Position numbers and translations under genes: made by a program. Positions 33,051-41,326 of a stretch of DNA of 64,000 nt are shown in pieces. The stretch is from CAVRRZ01 sp963723745 (lineage in GTDB: Bacteria > Actinomycetota > Actinomycetes > Mycobacteriales > Geodermatophilaceae): positions 1,488,001 through 1,552,000 of the forward strand of contig CAVRRZ010000005.1 in NCBI GenBank assembly GCA_963723745.1, written 5' to 3'. The stretch's first letter is position 1. Each line of letters starts with the position of its first letter. Below the pieces are notes generated by a model that had not been told where the DNA came from, did not search any database, and saw nothing but the letters and a program-made list of their open reading frames with translations.

Positions 33051-34265
33051 TCAGGCCATGGCCTTCTGCAGGTTGCTGTCGATGGCCGCCAGGAAGTCCT
33101 GCGTGCTGAGGTAGGGCTGGTCCTTGGAGATCAGCAGCGCGAGGTCCTTGGTCATCTGGCCGCTCTCGACGGTCTCGATGCACACGCGCTCGAGGGTCTC
33201 GGCGAACCGGGTGACCTCGGGGGTGTTGTCGAGCTTGCCCCGGTGGGCCAGGCCACGGGTCCAGGCGAAGATCGACGCGATCGGGTTGGTCGAGGTCTCC
33301 TTGCCCTGCTGGTGCTGGCGGTAGTGCCGGGTGACCGTGCCGTGGGCGGCCTCGGCCTCGACGGTGCGGCCGTCGGGGCTCATCAGGACCGAGGTCATGA
33401 GGCCGAGCGAGCCGAAGCCCTGGGCGACGGTGTCGGACTGGACGTCGCCGTCGTAGTTCTTGCACGCCCAGACGTAGCCGCCCTCCCACTTGAGGGACGC
33501 CGCGACCATGTCGTCGATGAGCCGGTGCTCGTAGGTGATGCCGGCGGCCTCGAACTTGTCCTTGAACTCGGTCTCGAAGACCTCGGCGAACAGGTCCTTG
33601 AAGCGGCCGTCGTAGGCCTTGAGGATCGTGTTCTTGGTGGAGAGGTAGACCGGGTACTGCCGCTGCAGGCCGTAGTTCATCGAGGCCCGCGCGAAGTCGC
33701 GGATCGAGTCGTCGAGGTTGTACATCGCCATCGCGACACCGCCGCCGGGCGACTGGAAGACCTCGTGCTCGATGGGCGCGGAGCCGTCCTTCGGCGTGAA
33801 GGTGATGGTCAGCGTCCCCTCGCCCGGGAACTTGAAGTCGGTGGCTCGGTACTGGTCACCGAAGGCGTGACGGCCGACGACGATCGGCTTGGTCCAGCCG
33901 GGCACCAGGCGCGGCACGTTGGACATGATGATCGGCTCGCGGAAGATGACGCCGCCGAGGATGTTGCGGATCGTCCCGTTCGGGGACCGGTACATGCGCT
34001 TGAGCCCGAACTCCTCGACCCGCGCCTCGTCCGGCGTGATCGTGGCGCACTTGACGCCCACGCCGTGCTTCTTGATCGCGTTGGCGGCGTCGACGGTGAT
34101 CTGGTCGTCGGTCTCGTCGCGCTTCTCGATGCCCAGGTCGTAGTACTCGAGGTTGACGTCGAGGTAGGGGAGGATCAGCTGGTCCTTGATGAACTGCCAG
34201 ATGATCCGGGTCATCTCGTCACCGTCGAGCTCGACGACGGTGCCCTCGACCTTGATCTTCGCCAC
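33051..34265 (-). CDS. icd: NADP-dependent isocitrate dehydrogenase (dimeric, eukaryote-like type)
   Basis: A 404-residue TCA-cycle enzyme making 2-oxoglutarate, CO2 and NADPH. The sequence has VELDGDEMTRIIW, KCATITPDEARVEEF, the substrate loop SPNGTIRNILGG, YRATDFKFPG, LIDDMVA, KNYDGDVQSD (metal Asp residues) and AAHGTVTRHY (cofactor). Length is standard for the 400-residue class. The GTG at 34265 follows AGAGAGGGA. It lies 32 bases after mdh on the same strand, so the two TCA enzymes are probably co-expressed. Confidence 0.95.
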   Translation of the reverse strand: MAKIKVEGTVVELDGDEMTRIIWQFIKDQLILPYLDVNLEYYDLGIEKRDETDDQITVDAANAIKKHGVGVKCATITPDEARVEEFGLKRMYRSPNGTIRNILGGVIFREPIIMSNVPRLVPGWTKPIVVGRHAFGDQYRATDFKFPGEGTLTITFTPKDGSAPIEHEVFQSPGGGVAMAMYNLDDSIRDFARASMNYGLQRQYPVYLSTKNTILKAYDGRFKDLFAEVFETEFKDKFEAAGITYEHRLIDDMVAASLKWEGGYVWACKNYDGDVQSDTVAQGFGSLGLMTSVLMSPDGRTVEAEAAHGTVTRHYRQHQQGKETSTNPIASIFAWTRGLAHRGKLDNTPEVTRFAETLERVCIETVESGQMTKDLALLISKDQPYLSTQDFLAAIDSNLQKAMA

Positions 34266-34297
34266 GTGGGTTGTCCCTCTCTCGTTCTGAGCCCGGC

Positions 34298-35251
34298 TCA
34301 GAGGTCGGCTACGTCGGCCTGCTTCGCACGGACGGCCTCGGCGGCCTCGCGCAGTCCGGCCAGTTCGCTCTCGGACAGGTCGCCCTCGACGACCTTCTTG
34401 ACGCCCTCCCGGCCGATCTCGGCCTCGACGCCCAGGTACACCCCGCTGATGCCGTACTCGCCGTCGACCCAGGCGCACACCGGCATGACGGCGCCGGAGT
34501 CCTCCATGACGGCGCGGGCCATGCGGGCGGCCGCCGCGGACGGCGCGTAGTAGGCCGAGCCGGTCTTGAGGAGGGCCACGACCTCGGCGCCGCCGTTGCG
34601 GGTGCGGTCGACCAGGTGCTCGATGCGGTCGGCGGCCATCACGTCGGACAGCGGCTTGCCGTCGACGGTGCAGCGCGAGGGCACCGGCACCATCGTGTCG
34701 CCGTGCGAGCCGAGGGTCAGGGTCTTGACCGAGGAGACCGGGACACCGAGCTCCTCGGCCACGTTGTTGGTGAAGCGGGCGGTGTCGAGCATGCCGGCCT
34801 GACCCATGACGCGGTTCTTCGGGAATCCGGTGGCCAGCTGCGCCAGCGCGGTCATCTCGTCGAGCGGGTTGGAGACGACGATGATCACGGCGTCGGGCGA
34901 GGTGCGGGCGACGTTCTCGGAGACGTCGCGGACGATCTTCGCGTTGGTCTCGATGAGGTCCATCCGGCTCATGCCCGGCTTGCGCGGGAGGCCGGCGGTG
35001 ATGACGACGACGTCGGAGTTCTCGGTGCCCTCGTAGGAGCCACCTCCGACGCCGACGATCTTCGTCTCGAAGCCCTCGATCGGGCGCGACTGGTTCATGT
35101 CCAGTGCGATGCCCTCGGGCTTGCCCTCGACGATGTCGGTGAGCACGACGGTCTCGAAGACGTCGTACTCCGCGAGTCGGAGAGCGGTGGTGGAGCCGTA
35201 GAAACCGGCTCCGACGACGGTGACCTTGCCCTTTCGGGCCTGCGCTGCCAT
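34298..35251 (-). CDS. mdh: Malate dehydrogenase (LDH-like type)
   Basis: A 317-residue NAD-dependent enzyme. It has the Rossmann motif VVGAGFYGSTTA near residue 12, the substrate loop AGLPRKPGMSRMDL with catalytic Arg, VVSNPLDEM with Asn, GQAGMLDTARF with Arg, and the active-site His in LTLGSHGDTMVP. This is the lactate-dehydrogenase-like malate dehydrogenase class. The ATG at 35251 is the first start in the homologous region. It lies between the DUF3017 gene and icd. Confidence 0.93.
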   Translation of the reverse strand: MAAQARKGKVTVVGAGFYGSTTALRLAEYDVFETVVLTDIVEGKPEGIALDMNQSRPIEGFETKIVGVGGGSYEGTENSDVVVITAGLPRKPGMSRMDLIETNAKIVRDVSENVARTSPDAVIIVVSNPLDEMTALAQLATGFPKNRVMGQAGMLDTARFTNNVAEELGVPVSSVKTLTLGSHGDTMVPVPSRCTVDGKPLSDVMAADRIEHLVDRTRNGGAEVVALLKTGSAYYAPSAAAARMARAVMEDSGAVMPVCAWVDGEYGISGVYLGVEAEIGREGVKKVVEGDLSESELAGLREAAEAVRAKQADVADL

Positions 35252-35286
35252 GGCCGCAAACCTATCGCCGGGCGCGGCGGCCCGCC

Positions 35287-35586
35287 TCAGCGGGTCAGCG
35301 TGAGGGCGGTCAGCGCCACTCCGGCACCGGCCATCAGCAGCACGTCGACCGGGCGGCTGCGCACCGCGAGGAACCCGACCCGGCGTACCGGCAGCAGCAG
35401 CCGGAGCACGGCGGCGCCGACGAGCGCGAGCCCGATCACGACCAGGCCCTCCCGCCACTGCCGGACGGCGACCAGCAGCATCCCGGCGGCCACGACGAGC
35501 AGCACCGCCAGCAGCGGCAGCTGTCGCAGGAGCCCCGCGAGAAAGGGATGCCGGACGTAGAGCGGTGTCCCCTCGGGGCCGGTCAT
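35287..35586 (-). CDS. DUF3017 membrane protein
   Basis: A 99-residue protein with three hydrophobic helices: residues about 20 to 40, 48 to 65 and 80 to 97. It begins MTGPEGTPLYVRHPFLAGLL. Small proteins of this family sit next to folD throughout actinobacteria, and here the ATG overlaps the folD stop (ATGA). Function is unknown; translational coupling to folD is the main clue. Confidence 0.82.
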   Translation of the reverse strand: MTGPEGTPLYVRHPFLAGLLRQLPLLAVLLVVAAGMLLVAVRQWREGLVVIGLALVGAAVLRLLLPVRRVGFLAVRSRPVDVLLMAGAGVALTALTLTR

Positions 35587-36455
35587 GGCGCCGACAGCGC
35601 CTCAGCCGCGGCCCTCTGCTCGGCGGCGAGCACGACGTTCTGCAGCAGCATCGCGCGGGTCATCGGGCCGACCCCGCCCGGGTTCGGCGCCACGAACCCG
35701 GCCACCTCGCGCACGTCGGGGGCCACATCGCCGGCGATCTTGCCGTCGACGCGGCTCACGCCCACGTCCAGGACGGCGGCGCCGGGCTTGACCATCCCGC
35801 CGCTGATCAGGCCCGGCACACCGGCGGCCGCGACGACGACGTCGGCCCCGCGCACGTGCGCCGCGAGGTCGCGGGTGCCGGTGTGGCACAGCGTCACCGT
35901 CGCGTTCTCCGACCGGCGGGTGAGCAGCAGGCCCAATGGCCGGCCGACGGTGATGCCACGGCCGACGACGACGACCTCCGCGCCGGCGATCGGCACGTCG
36001 TAGCGGCGGAGCAGCTCGACGATGCCGACAGGGGTGCAGGGCAGCGGGCCGGGCACGCCCAGCACGAGCCGGCCGAGGTTGACCGGGTGCAGCCCGTCGG
36101 CGTCCTTGGCCGGGTCCATGGCCTCGAGGACGGCGTACTCGTCGACCTGCGCGGGCAGCGGCAACTGGACGATGTACCCGGTGCAGTCGGGGTCGGCGTT
36201 GAGCTCCTCGACCACGGCCAGCACGTCCTCGCGCGTGGCCGACGCCGGCAGCTCCCGCTGGATGCTCGCGATGCCGACCTGCGCGCAGTCGGAGTGCTTG
36301 GCCGAGACGTACCACCGGCTGCCAGGATCGTCACCGACCAGCACGGTGCCCAGGCCCGGTCGTCGTCCGGCGGCGGCCAGCGCGGCCACCCGCTCGGTGA
36401 GTTCGGCGCGGATCGCCGCCGCCGTGGCCTTGCCGTCCAGGATCGTCGCGGGCAC
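35583..36455 (-). CDS. folD: Methylenetetrahydrofolate dehydrogenase/cyclohydrolase
   Basis: A 290-residue bifunctional folate enzyme supplying formyl-THF for purN and purH. Present are SRWYVSAKHSDCAQVGI with the catalytic Lys, GYIVQLPLPAQVDE, KDADGLHPVNLG, PCTPVGIVELL, the NADP loop VVVGRGITVGRPLG, and NPGGVGPMTRAMLL. The first start in the conserved region is GTG at 36455. It heads the transcription unit folD, DUF3017, mdh, icd on the minus strand. Confidence 0.94.
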   Translation of the reverse strand: MPATILDGKATAAAIRAELTERVAALAAAGRRPGLGTVLVGDDPGSRWYVSAKHSDCAQVGIASIQRELPASATREDVLAVVEELNADPDCTGYIVQLPLPAQVDEYAVLEAMDPAKDADGLHPVNLGRLVLGVPGPLPCTPVGIVELLRRYDVPIAGAEVVVVGRGITVGRPLGLLLTRRSENATVTLCHTGTRDLAAHVRGADVVVAAAGVPGLISGGMVKPGAAVLDVGVSRVDGKIAGDVAPDVREVAGFVAPNPGGVGPMTRAMLLQNVVLAAEQRAAAEALSAP

Positions 36456-36511
36456 GTCGCACAGTCTGCCCGAGCGCCCCGCGCGGTCGGCGCCATGGCC
36501 CCGGCTGGCCC

Positions 36512-36517
36512 TAGGCT
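36512..36517 (+). promoter_or_regulatory. -10-like hexamer TAGGCT upstream of the four-helix membrane protein gene
   Basis: TAGGCT would start transcription near 36524, giving a short leader of about 45 bases that includes the GGAGG ribosome site at 36556-36560 before the ATG at 36568. Confidence 0.4.
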
Positions 36518-36567
36518 CGGCGGATGCGGGCACTCCCCCGCGTCCGCCGACCACCGGAGGAACGCAG

Positions 36568-37269
36568 ATGAGCGACCGTCAGGACCCCATGCCGGGCACT
36601 CAGCCGGCCGCACCCCGGGCCACCGACCCCGGCGCCACCCCTCCGCCGCCGCAGTCCGGGCCCGACGACCGGCCCACGCACCGGGTGGCGGCCCCCACGG
36701 ACCGGGTGGCGGCGCCCACGGGTGCCGGCGCGACCGCTGTCGGGGCCGACGGTGCGCCGATCGGCGCCGGGCCCACACCGGCGCCCGACTACAGCCCGCG
36801 ACCGGTCGCCGTGCGCCGTCCGGACACCCTCGGCGCGCTCCTGCTGCTGCTCGCCGGCCTGGCCGCCGGGTTCAGCCTGCTGCTGCGCTGGCTGGAGGAC
36901 GACGACGCGACCGGCCTCGACCTCGTCCAGCGGGGATTCGACGACCTCGGCCAGGGCATCGGCGAGGTCTTCGACACCGGGTTCTGGCAGCCGATGACGG
37001 TGATCCTCGGCGGCGCACTCCTGTTCGTGCTCGCGTTCCTGCTGTTCGTGCCCGGCCGCCGGCACCGTTTCGTCGGCGTGGTCGCGCTGGTCGTCAGCCT
37101 GCTCATGACCGCCGCCGTGCTGGTCCCGCTGTGGCGCGCGGACTGGGACCTCGGCACGTTCGACCTCGGGTTCTGGTTCGCGATCGCCGCCGCCGCCCTC
37201 GGCCTGCTCGGATCGCTGAAGGCGCTGCTCACCGGCCGGAAGTACGCGTCGGAAGGCAAGCGCGGCTAG
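36568..37269 (+). CDS. Four-helix membrane protein with Pro/Thr-rich N-terminus, unknown function
   Basis: A 233-residue protein. The first 85 residues are a disordered Pro/Ala/Thr-rich cytosolic region with a short duplicated RVAAPTD/RVAAPTG unit. Four transmembrane helices follow at about residues 92-112, 147-167, 172-193 and 203-222, with an acidic loop (LEDDDATGLD) after the first. I do not recognise the family. The start is supported by GGAGG 7 bases upstream. It is divergent from folD. Confidence 0.8.
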   Translation: MSDRQDPMPGTQPAAPRATDPGATPPPPQSGPDDRPTHRVAAPTDRVAAPTGAGATAVGADGAPIGAGPTPAPDYSPRPVAVRRPDTLGALLLLLAGLAAGFSLLLRWLEDDDATGLDLVQRGFDDLGQGIGEVFDTGFWQPMTVILGGALLFVLAFLLFVPGRRHRFVGVVALVVSLLMTAAVLVPLWRADWDLGTFDLGFWFAIAAAALGLLGSLKALLTGRKYASEGKRG

Positions 37270-37353
37270 CTCTGGGGCGGCTCGCCGTGCCTTTTCCCAC
37301 GGCGCGGCGGTGCGGGATGCTGGCCGCCCGCCCGGCGACCAGGACGGTGCGAC

Positions 37354-38625
37354 ATGGCAGGACGGCGCCCCGGCCGATTCCTCCTGGCCGTCATCGACGG
37401 CGGTGGCACCCTGCCGCCGGCCCTGGGGCTGGCCGGTGAACTCGTCCGGCGGGGCCACGCCGTCGAGGTGCTGGGTGATCCGACGGCCGAGGCGTCCGCA
37501 CGAGCGGTCGGCTGTGGGTTCACCGCCTGGCCGACGGCGCCGCGGATCGAAACGATCGCCGACCAGACGGCGCTGATCCGGGAGCTGGAGAGCGGCAATC
37601 CGCTGCGCCAGTTCTTCGCCGCACGGGACCGGATCGTGGTGGGGCCCGCCGCGCAGTTCGCTGACGACGTGGTCACCGCCGCGAGGGCCCTCCGAGTGGA
37701 CGCCGTTCTGGCCGACGGCCTGCCCGGGCTGCTGATCGGCGCCCAGTCCACCGGCCTGCCCGCCGCCGTGCTGATGGCGAACATCTACCTGCGCCCGACC
37801 CCCGGGTTGCCCGTGATGCTGTCGGGATGGACGCCGGGCCGCGGGCCAGTGGGCAAGGCCCGGGACGCGCTCGCCCGGGGCGCCATGCGGCTGATGTCCG
37901 CCAGGCTCGTACCCGGCCTCGACGCGGTGCTGACGGCGCACGAGCTCGCCCCGGTACGGGACATGTTCGAGCTGTTCGACCGGTGCCGAGCGGTGCTGGT
38001 GATGACCAGCCCGTCGTTCGACTTCCAGTCGCCGCACATCCCCGCGAACGTCCATTTCGTGGGGCCGCAGCTGGACGACCCGGACTGGGCGGCGGGCGGG
38101 GACTGGCGTCCGGACGGCGACGGGCCGCTGGTCCTCGTGGCGACCAGCTCGGTCTTCCAGGACCAGATCGACCTGCTGCGCCGCGTCGCCGACGCCCTGG
38201 GCCGGCTGCCGGTGCGGGGCCTGATCACCACCGGTCGGGCGGTCGACCCGGCAGAGGTCCCCGCCCCCGGCAACGTGCGGGTCGTCCGGGCCGCACCCCA
38301 CCGTGCCGTGCTCGCCGAGGTGTCCGTCGTCGTGACCCACGCCGGCCACGGCAGCGTACTCAAGGCGCTCGCCGCCGGGGTGCCGCTGGTCTGCATCCCG
38401 ATGGGCCGGGATCAGAAGGACAACACCGTGCGGGTGCTGCGCGTCGGTGCCGGGGTGCGGGTGGCGAAGGATGCCCCCGCGGACCGGGTCGCCGCCGCCG
38501 TCCGGCAGGTGCTGGACGACCCCGCGTACCGGGCCGCGGCGCGCCGGTTCGCCGGCACACTGGCGGAGGAGGCGCGGACCCGGCCGACCGCGGCCGACCG
38601 CGCGGAGGCGCTGCTCATCGGCTGA
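37354..38625 (+). CDS. GT1-family (UGT/MGT-like) glycosyltransferase
   Basis: A 423-residue GT-B enzyme resembling macrolide and sterol glucosyltransferases. The N-terminal half has FLLAVIDGGGTLPPALGLAGEL with a GGG-T-P loop in place of the more common GHxNP, and the C-terminal half has VLVATSSVFQ (donor-domain strand), VVRAAPHRAVLAEVSVVVTHAGHGSVLKALAAGVPLVCIPMGRDQ, here given by its landmarks APH and THAGHGS, which is the sugar-nucleotide binding signature. Acceptor unknown; natural-product or lipid glycosylation is typical. An HNH gene flanked by repeats lies downstream. Confidence 0.88.
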   Translation: MAGRRPGRFLLAVIDGGGTLPPALGLAGELVRRGHAVEVLGDPTAEASARAVGCGFTAWPTAPRIETIADQTALIRELESGNPLRQFFAARDRIVVGPAAQFADDVVTAARALRVDAVLADGLPGLLIGAQSTGLPAAVLMANIYLRPTPGLPVMLSGWTPGRGPVGKARDALARGAMRLMSARLVPGLDAVLTAHELAPVRDMFELFDRCRAVLVMTSPSFDFQSPHIPANVHFVGPQLDDPDWAAGGDWRPDGDGPLVLVATSSVFQDQIDLLRRVADALGRLPVRGLITTGRAVDPAEVPAPGNVRVVRAAPHRAVLAEVSVVVTHAGHGSVLKALAAGVPLVCIPMGRDQKDNTVRVLRVGAGVRVAKDAPADRVAAAVRQVLDDPAYRAAARRFAGTLAEEARTRPTAADRAEALLIG

Positions 38626-38693
38626 GGCGATCCGCGAGGCTCGGACGTCGCCCGGCTGCTTCCGGGTCTGCGCCACTGGCGGGGCTGATCCGG

Positions 38694-38721
38694 GGCGTTC
38701 CCGCGGGAACGCCGTCAAGCC
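38694..38721 (+). repeat. 28-bp direct repeat, left copy, containing a 20-bp palindrome
   Basis: GGCGTTCCCGCGGGAACGCC is a perfect 20-bp palindrome (38694-38713), followed by GTCAAGCC. The same 28 bases, with one change (GTCAGGCC), recur at 40433-40460. The two copies bracket the DUF222-HNH gene. The rest of the 38626-38821 gap shows nothing further beyond a possible -10 TAGCTT at 38801. Confidence 0.9.
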
Positions 38722-38821
38722 TTGGCCCTTGCGGGGACGCCTAGGCGGGGTCCCCCTCCCGGACGGCCAGAGCCGTCGGAGAAATGTCACCGGCAGTCGC
38801 TAGCTTTCGCTCATACGTTCG

Positions 38822-40423
38822 ATGGATGGAGTGGATGTGGCGGAGCGGACGCTGGAGGAGTTGGCGCGGGAGATCACCGCCGGTGCGGTGCGGCTGGCCG
38901 CGGCGACGGCGGGCTGGTTGCGGCTGGTGGGCGAGTTCGACGCCCGGGAGGGCTGGGCCGGGTGCGGCATCAAGTCGTGCGCGCACTGGCTGTCCTGGCA
39001 GTGCGGGCTGGGTCCGGGCGCGGCCCGGGAACACGTGCGGGTCGCGCGTGCGCTGCGCGGCCTCCCGGTGATCAGCGCGGCGTTCGAGGCCGGCCGGATC
39101 TCCTACGCCAAGGCCCGGGCGCTGACCCGGGTGGCCGACCCGGCCAGCGAGGCCGGGCTGCTGGAGTTCGCGCTGGAGGCCACGGCGTCGCAGACCGAGC
39201 GGACGATGCGGGAAATCCGCCGCGCCGACCGGGTCGACGAGCGCCGGGTGGTGGAGAAGCGGCAGTTCAACGCGTCCTGGGACGAGGACGGCATGCTGCG
39301 GGTCACCGCCCGCCTCGACGGCGAGCAAGGCGCGGAGTTCCTCGCCGCGGTCGAGTCGCTGGCCGAGCGGTACGCCCGCCGCGACCGGGCGGAGGCCAAG
39401 CGGGTGGCCGCCGACCACGACCTGGCCGCGGCTGACCGGGAGGTGGCCCGCCGTTACGACGAGCACGAGGAGGTGCGGCTGGCCCGGGAGCGGACCGCGG
39501 CCCGCCGCTGCGAGGCGCTCGCGGCGCTGGCCCGGGCGGCGGTCGCGGCCGACCGGCGGCCCGGTGACCCTCCGCGCCGGGAGGTCGTCGTGCACGTCGA
39601 CGCCGACGTGCTCGCCGACGACGCCGCCGCCGGCCGGGCCTATCTGGAGGGCGGCGGGCCGGCGCTCGCCCCGGCCGACGTGCGGCGGATGCTGTGCGAG
39701 GCGACCGTGCTCACCATGCTCGAGCAGGGCCGGGAGGTGCTCGCCGTCGGCCGGGCCAGGCGGCGGGCGACCAGGGCCCAGCGCCGGGCGCTGCTGCGCC
39801 GCGACGGCGGCTGCGCCCGCCCCGGCTGCCCGGAGAACCGGATCGAGCGGCTGCACGCCCACCACCTGCGGCACTGGCTGTTCGGCGGGCGCACCGACCT
39901 GGCGAACCTGGTGTTGCTCTGCGATGCCGACCACGGCCTGGTCCACGCCCAGGACCTGGTCCTGTCCCGCCGCGACGGCCGACTGATCGTCACCGACCCC
40001 GACGGGCGCCGCGTCTGGGGTGACGCCGACGCCGCGTTCCCCCACGGCCTGGCCGGCCTTGCCGACTCCGCGGCGGACCCGGCCACCCAGCCGGAGGTCT
40101 ACGTCGGCGTGCACCCCCTCGACACCACCGCCGCACGCCGACCCGAGACCCCACTGGTGGACCGCTGCGCACCCACCCGCGGCCGGGGACCGAGCGCCCG
40201 CCGCCGCCGAGGACGCCGGCCACCCACCGCCACCCGCCACGCACGCACACCGACCGGCCGCGTGTCGACCGTGCTCTTCCCCGACGGGGAACCGCCCGGC
40301 CTGCCCGACGTCACGAGCACCGGCGGCGAACGGCTCCGCGACCTCGACTGGGCCGTCCACGTCCTCATGGCCAACCGCGACGTCGCCCGCCGGATGGCCG
40401 CCGAGACCGGCGCGCCGAGCTGA
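38822..40423 (+). CDS. DUF222/HNH endonuclease (13E12 repeat family type)
   Basis: A 533-residue protein. Residues 1 to about 270 form the helical DUF222 region (LRLVGEFDAREGWAG, SCAHWLSWQCGLGPGAAREHVRVARAL by its ends SCAHWL and RVARAL, GRISYAKARALTRV). The HNH nuclease domain is at about residues 325 to 375: RDGGCARPGCP, LHAHHLRHWLFGG, and NLVLLCDADHGLVH, with both zinc Cys and the His-His pair intact. The last 130 residues are Pro/Arg/Thr-rich. These genes are multi-copy and patchily distributed in actinobacteria. This one lies between two 28-bp direct repeats, suggesting past mobility or a targeted site. Confidence 0.9.
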   Translation: MDGVDVAERTLEELAREITAGAVRLAAATAGWLRLVGEFDAREGWAGCGIKSCAHWLSWQCGLGPGAAREHVRVARALRGLPVISAAFEAGRISYAKARALTRVADPASEAGLLEFALEATASQTERTMREIRRADRVDERRVVEKRQFNASWDEDGMLRVTARLDGEQGAEFLAAVESLAERYARRDRAEAKRVAADHDLAAADREVARRYDEHEEVRLARERTAARRCEALAALARAAVAADRRPGDPPRREVVVHVDADVLADDAAAGRAYLEGGGPALAPADVRRMLCEATVLTMLEQGREVLAVGRARRRATRAQRRALLRRDGGCARPGCPENRIERLHAHHLRHWLFGGRTDLANLVLLCDADHGLVHAQDLVLSRRDGRLIVTDPDGRRVWGDADAAFPHGLAGLADSAADPATQPEVYVGVHPLDTTAARRPETPLVDRCAPTRGRGPSARRRRGRRPPTATRHARTPTGRVSTVLFPDGEPPGLPDVTSTGGERLRDLDWAVHVLMANRDVARRMAAETGAPS

Positions 40424-40432
40424 CGGGCTTTC

Positions 40433-40460
40433 GGCGTTCCCGCGGGAACGCCGTCAGGCC
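40433..40460 (+). repeat. 28-bp direct repeat, right copy, containing a 20-bp palindrome
   Basis: Right-hand partner of 38694-38721, in the same orientation, 9 bases after the HNH stop codon. The palindrome alone could act as a transcription terminator for the HNH gene. Confidence 0.9.
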
Positions 40461-40483
40461 GCAGTTAGTGCCCCGGCCGCAAA

Positions 40484-40670
40484 CGTTGCCCTAAACGGCC
40501 CACTCAAGGACAGGCTGCGACCACGGCGGCGCCTCCGCCATCACCGCAGCTTTTCGAAAGGATGCTGTTATCCGTGGCTGGATAACAGCATCCTTTCGAA
40601 TACCGGCGGGAATGCCCGAGGCCCCGACGACCCGGCGTCCCTGAGGCCGCCTTAAGGGCGAAGGTTGCCA
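40484..40670. repeat. Imperfect palindrome of about 190 bp with a perfect 21-bp core
   Basis: The core is a perfect 21-bp inverted repeat (40553-40573 and 40580-40600; arm starts TTCGAAAGGATGCTG) around the loop GTGGCT. It is AT-richer than its surroundings. Outside it, 40484-40514 resembles the reverse complement of 40639-40670 (CAA-GTTGCCCTAAACGGCC-like against GGCCGCCTTAAGGGC-like). The whole has the look of a decayed miniature inverted-repeat element or a very stable RNA fold between convergent genes. No coding role is seen. Confidence 0.75.
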
Positions 40671-40682
40671 GTCGCAGGACAA

Positions 40683-41318
40683 CTAGTCCTCGACCAGAGC
40701 GCCGTGCACGCGGGCGACCTGTACGGCCTGGAGCAGGTCGATGCGGACGCCGGTGAGCGACACCTGCCGCCAGTCCACGCCGCCGGTCGAGGCCTGCCGC
40801 AGGTCCGCGCCGCGCAGCTGGAGGTTGTGCACCCGCGCGTTGGTCAGATCCGCGCCGCGCAGGTCGCACTCGCGCAGGTCGGCGTCAGCGAGGTCGGCCT
40901 CGACGAAGCGCTGCCCCGACAGGTCCGATCCCGACAGGTCCATCCCGCGCAGACCGGTCCAGCTCCAGTCGCAGTCGGTCGCGGTCAGGGGCCGCAGATC
41001 GGCACCGGCGAACTGGGACCCGGTGAACTTGCACGACTCGAAGGTGCTGTTCGACAGGCGCGCCCGCTCGAACCGGCAGGTGACGAACGCCGTCCCGTGG
41101 TGCTGCGACCCCGACATCCGCACGCCGGTGAGCACGCAGGACTCGAAGACGCAGCGCCGGGTCACCAGCTCGAGCAGGTGCGCGTCGGGAAACCGGCAGC
41201 CGACGAACGTCACCCCCTCCAGCCGCGCCCAGTCCCAGTCGACCCGGGCGAAGTCGACGTCCTCGACGGTCGCCCCGTCCTCCGGCGGCCCGACGTGCGG
41301 TCGCGACGAGGAAGGCAC
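40683..41318 (-). CDS. Pentapeptide-repeat protein
   Basis: A 211-residue protein consisting mostly of pentapeptide repeats of the A(D/N)LxX type: for example CVFESCVLTGVRMSG, FERARLSNSTFESCKF, ADLADADLRECDLRGADLTNARV (ends ADLADA and LTNARV). About 25 repeats would form a right-handed four-sided beta helix. There are no membrane segments or extra domains. Such proteins can mimic DNA and bind gyrase, but most have no known role. It starts with GTG 8 bases after purH on the same strand, so it is read with the purine genes. Confidence 0.87.
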   Translation of the reverse strand: MPSSSRPHVGPPEDGATVEDVDFARVDWDWARLEGVTFVGCRFPDAHLLELVTRRCVFESCVLTGVRMSGSQHHGTAFVTCRFERARLSNSTFESCKFTGSQFAGADLRPLTATDCDWSWTGLRGMDLSGSDLSGQRFVEADLADADLRECDLRGADLTNARVHNLQLRGADLRQASTGGVDWRQVSLTGVRIDLLQAVQVARVHGALVED

Positions 41319-41326
41319 GCGGCCGC

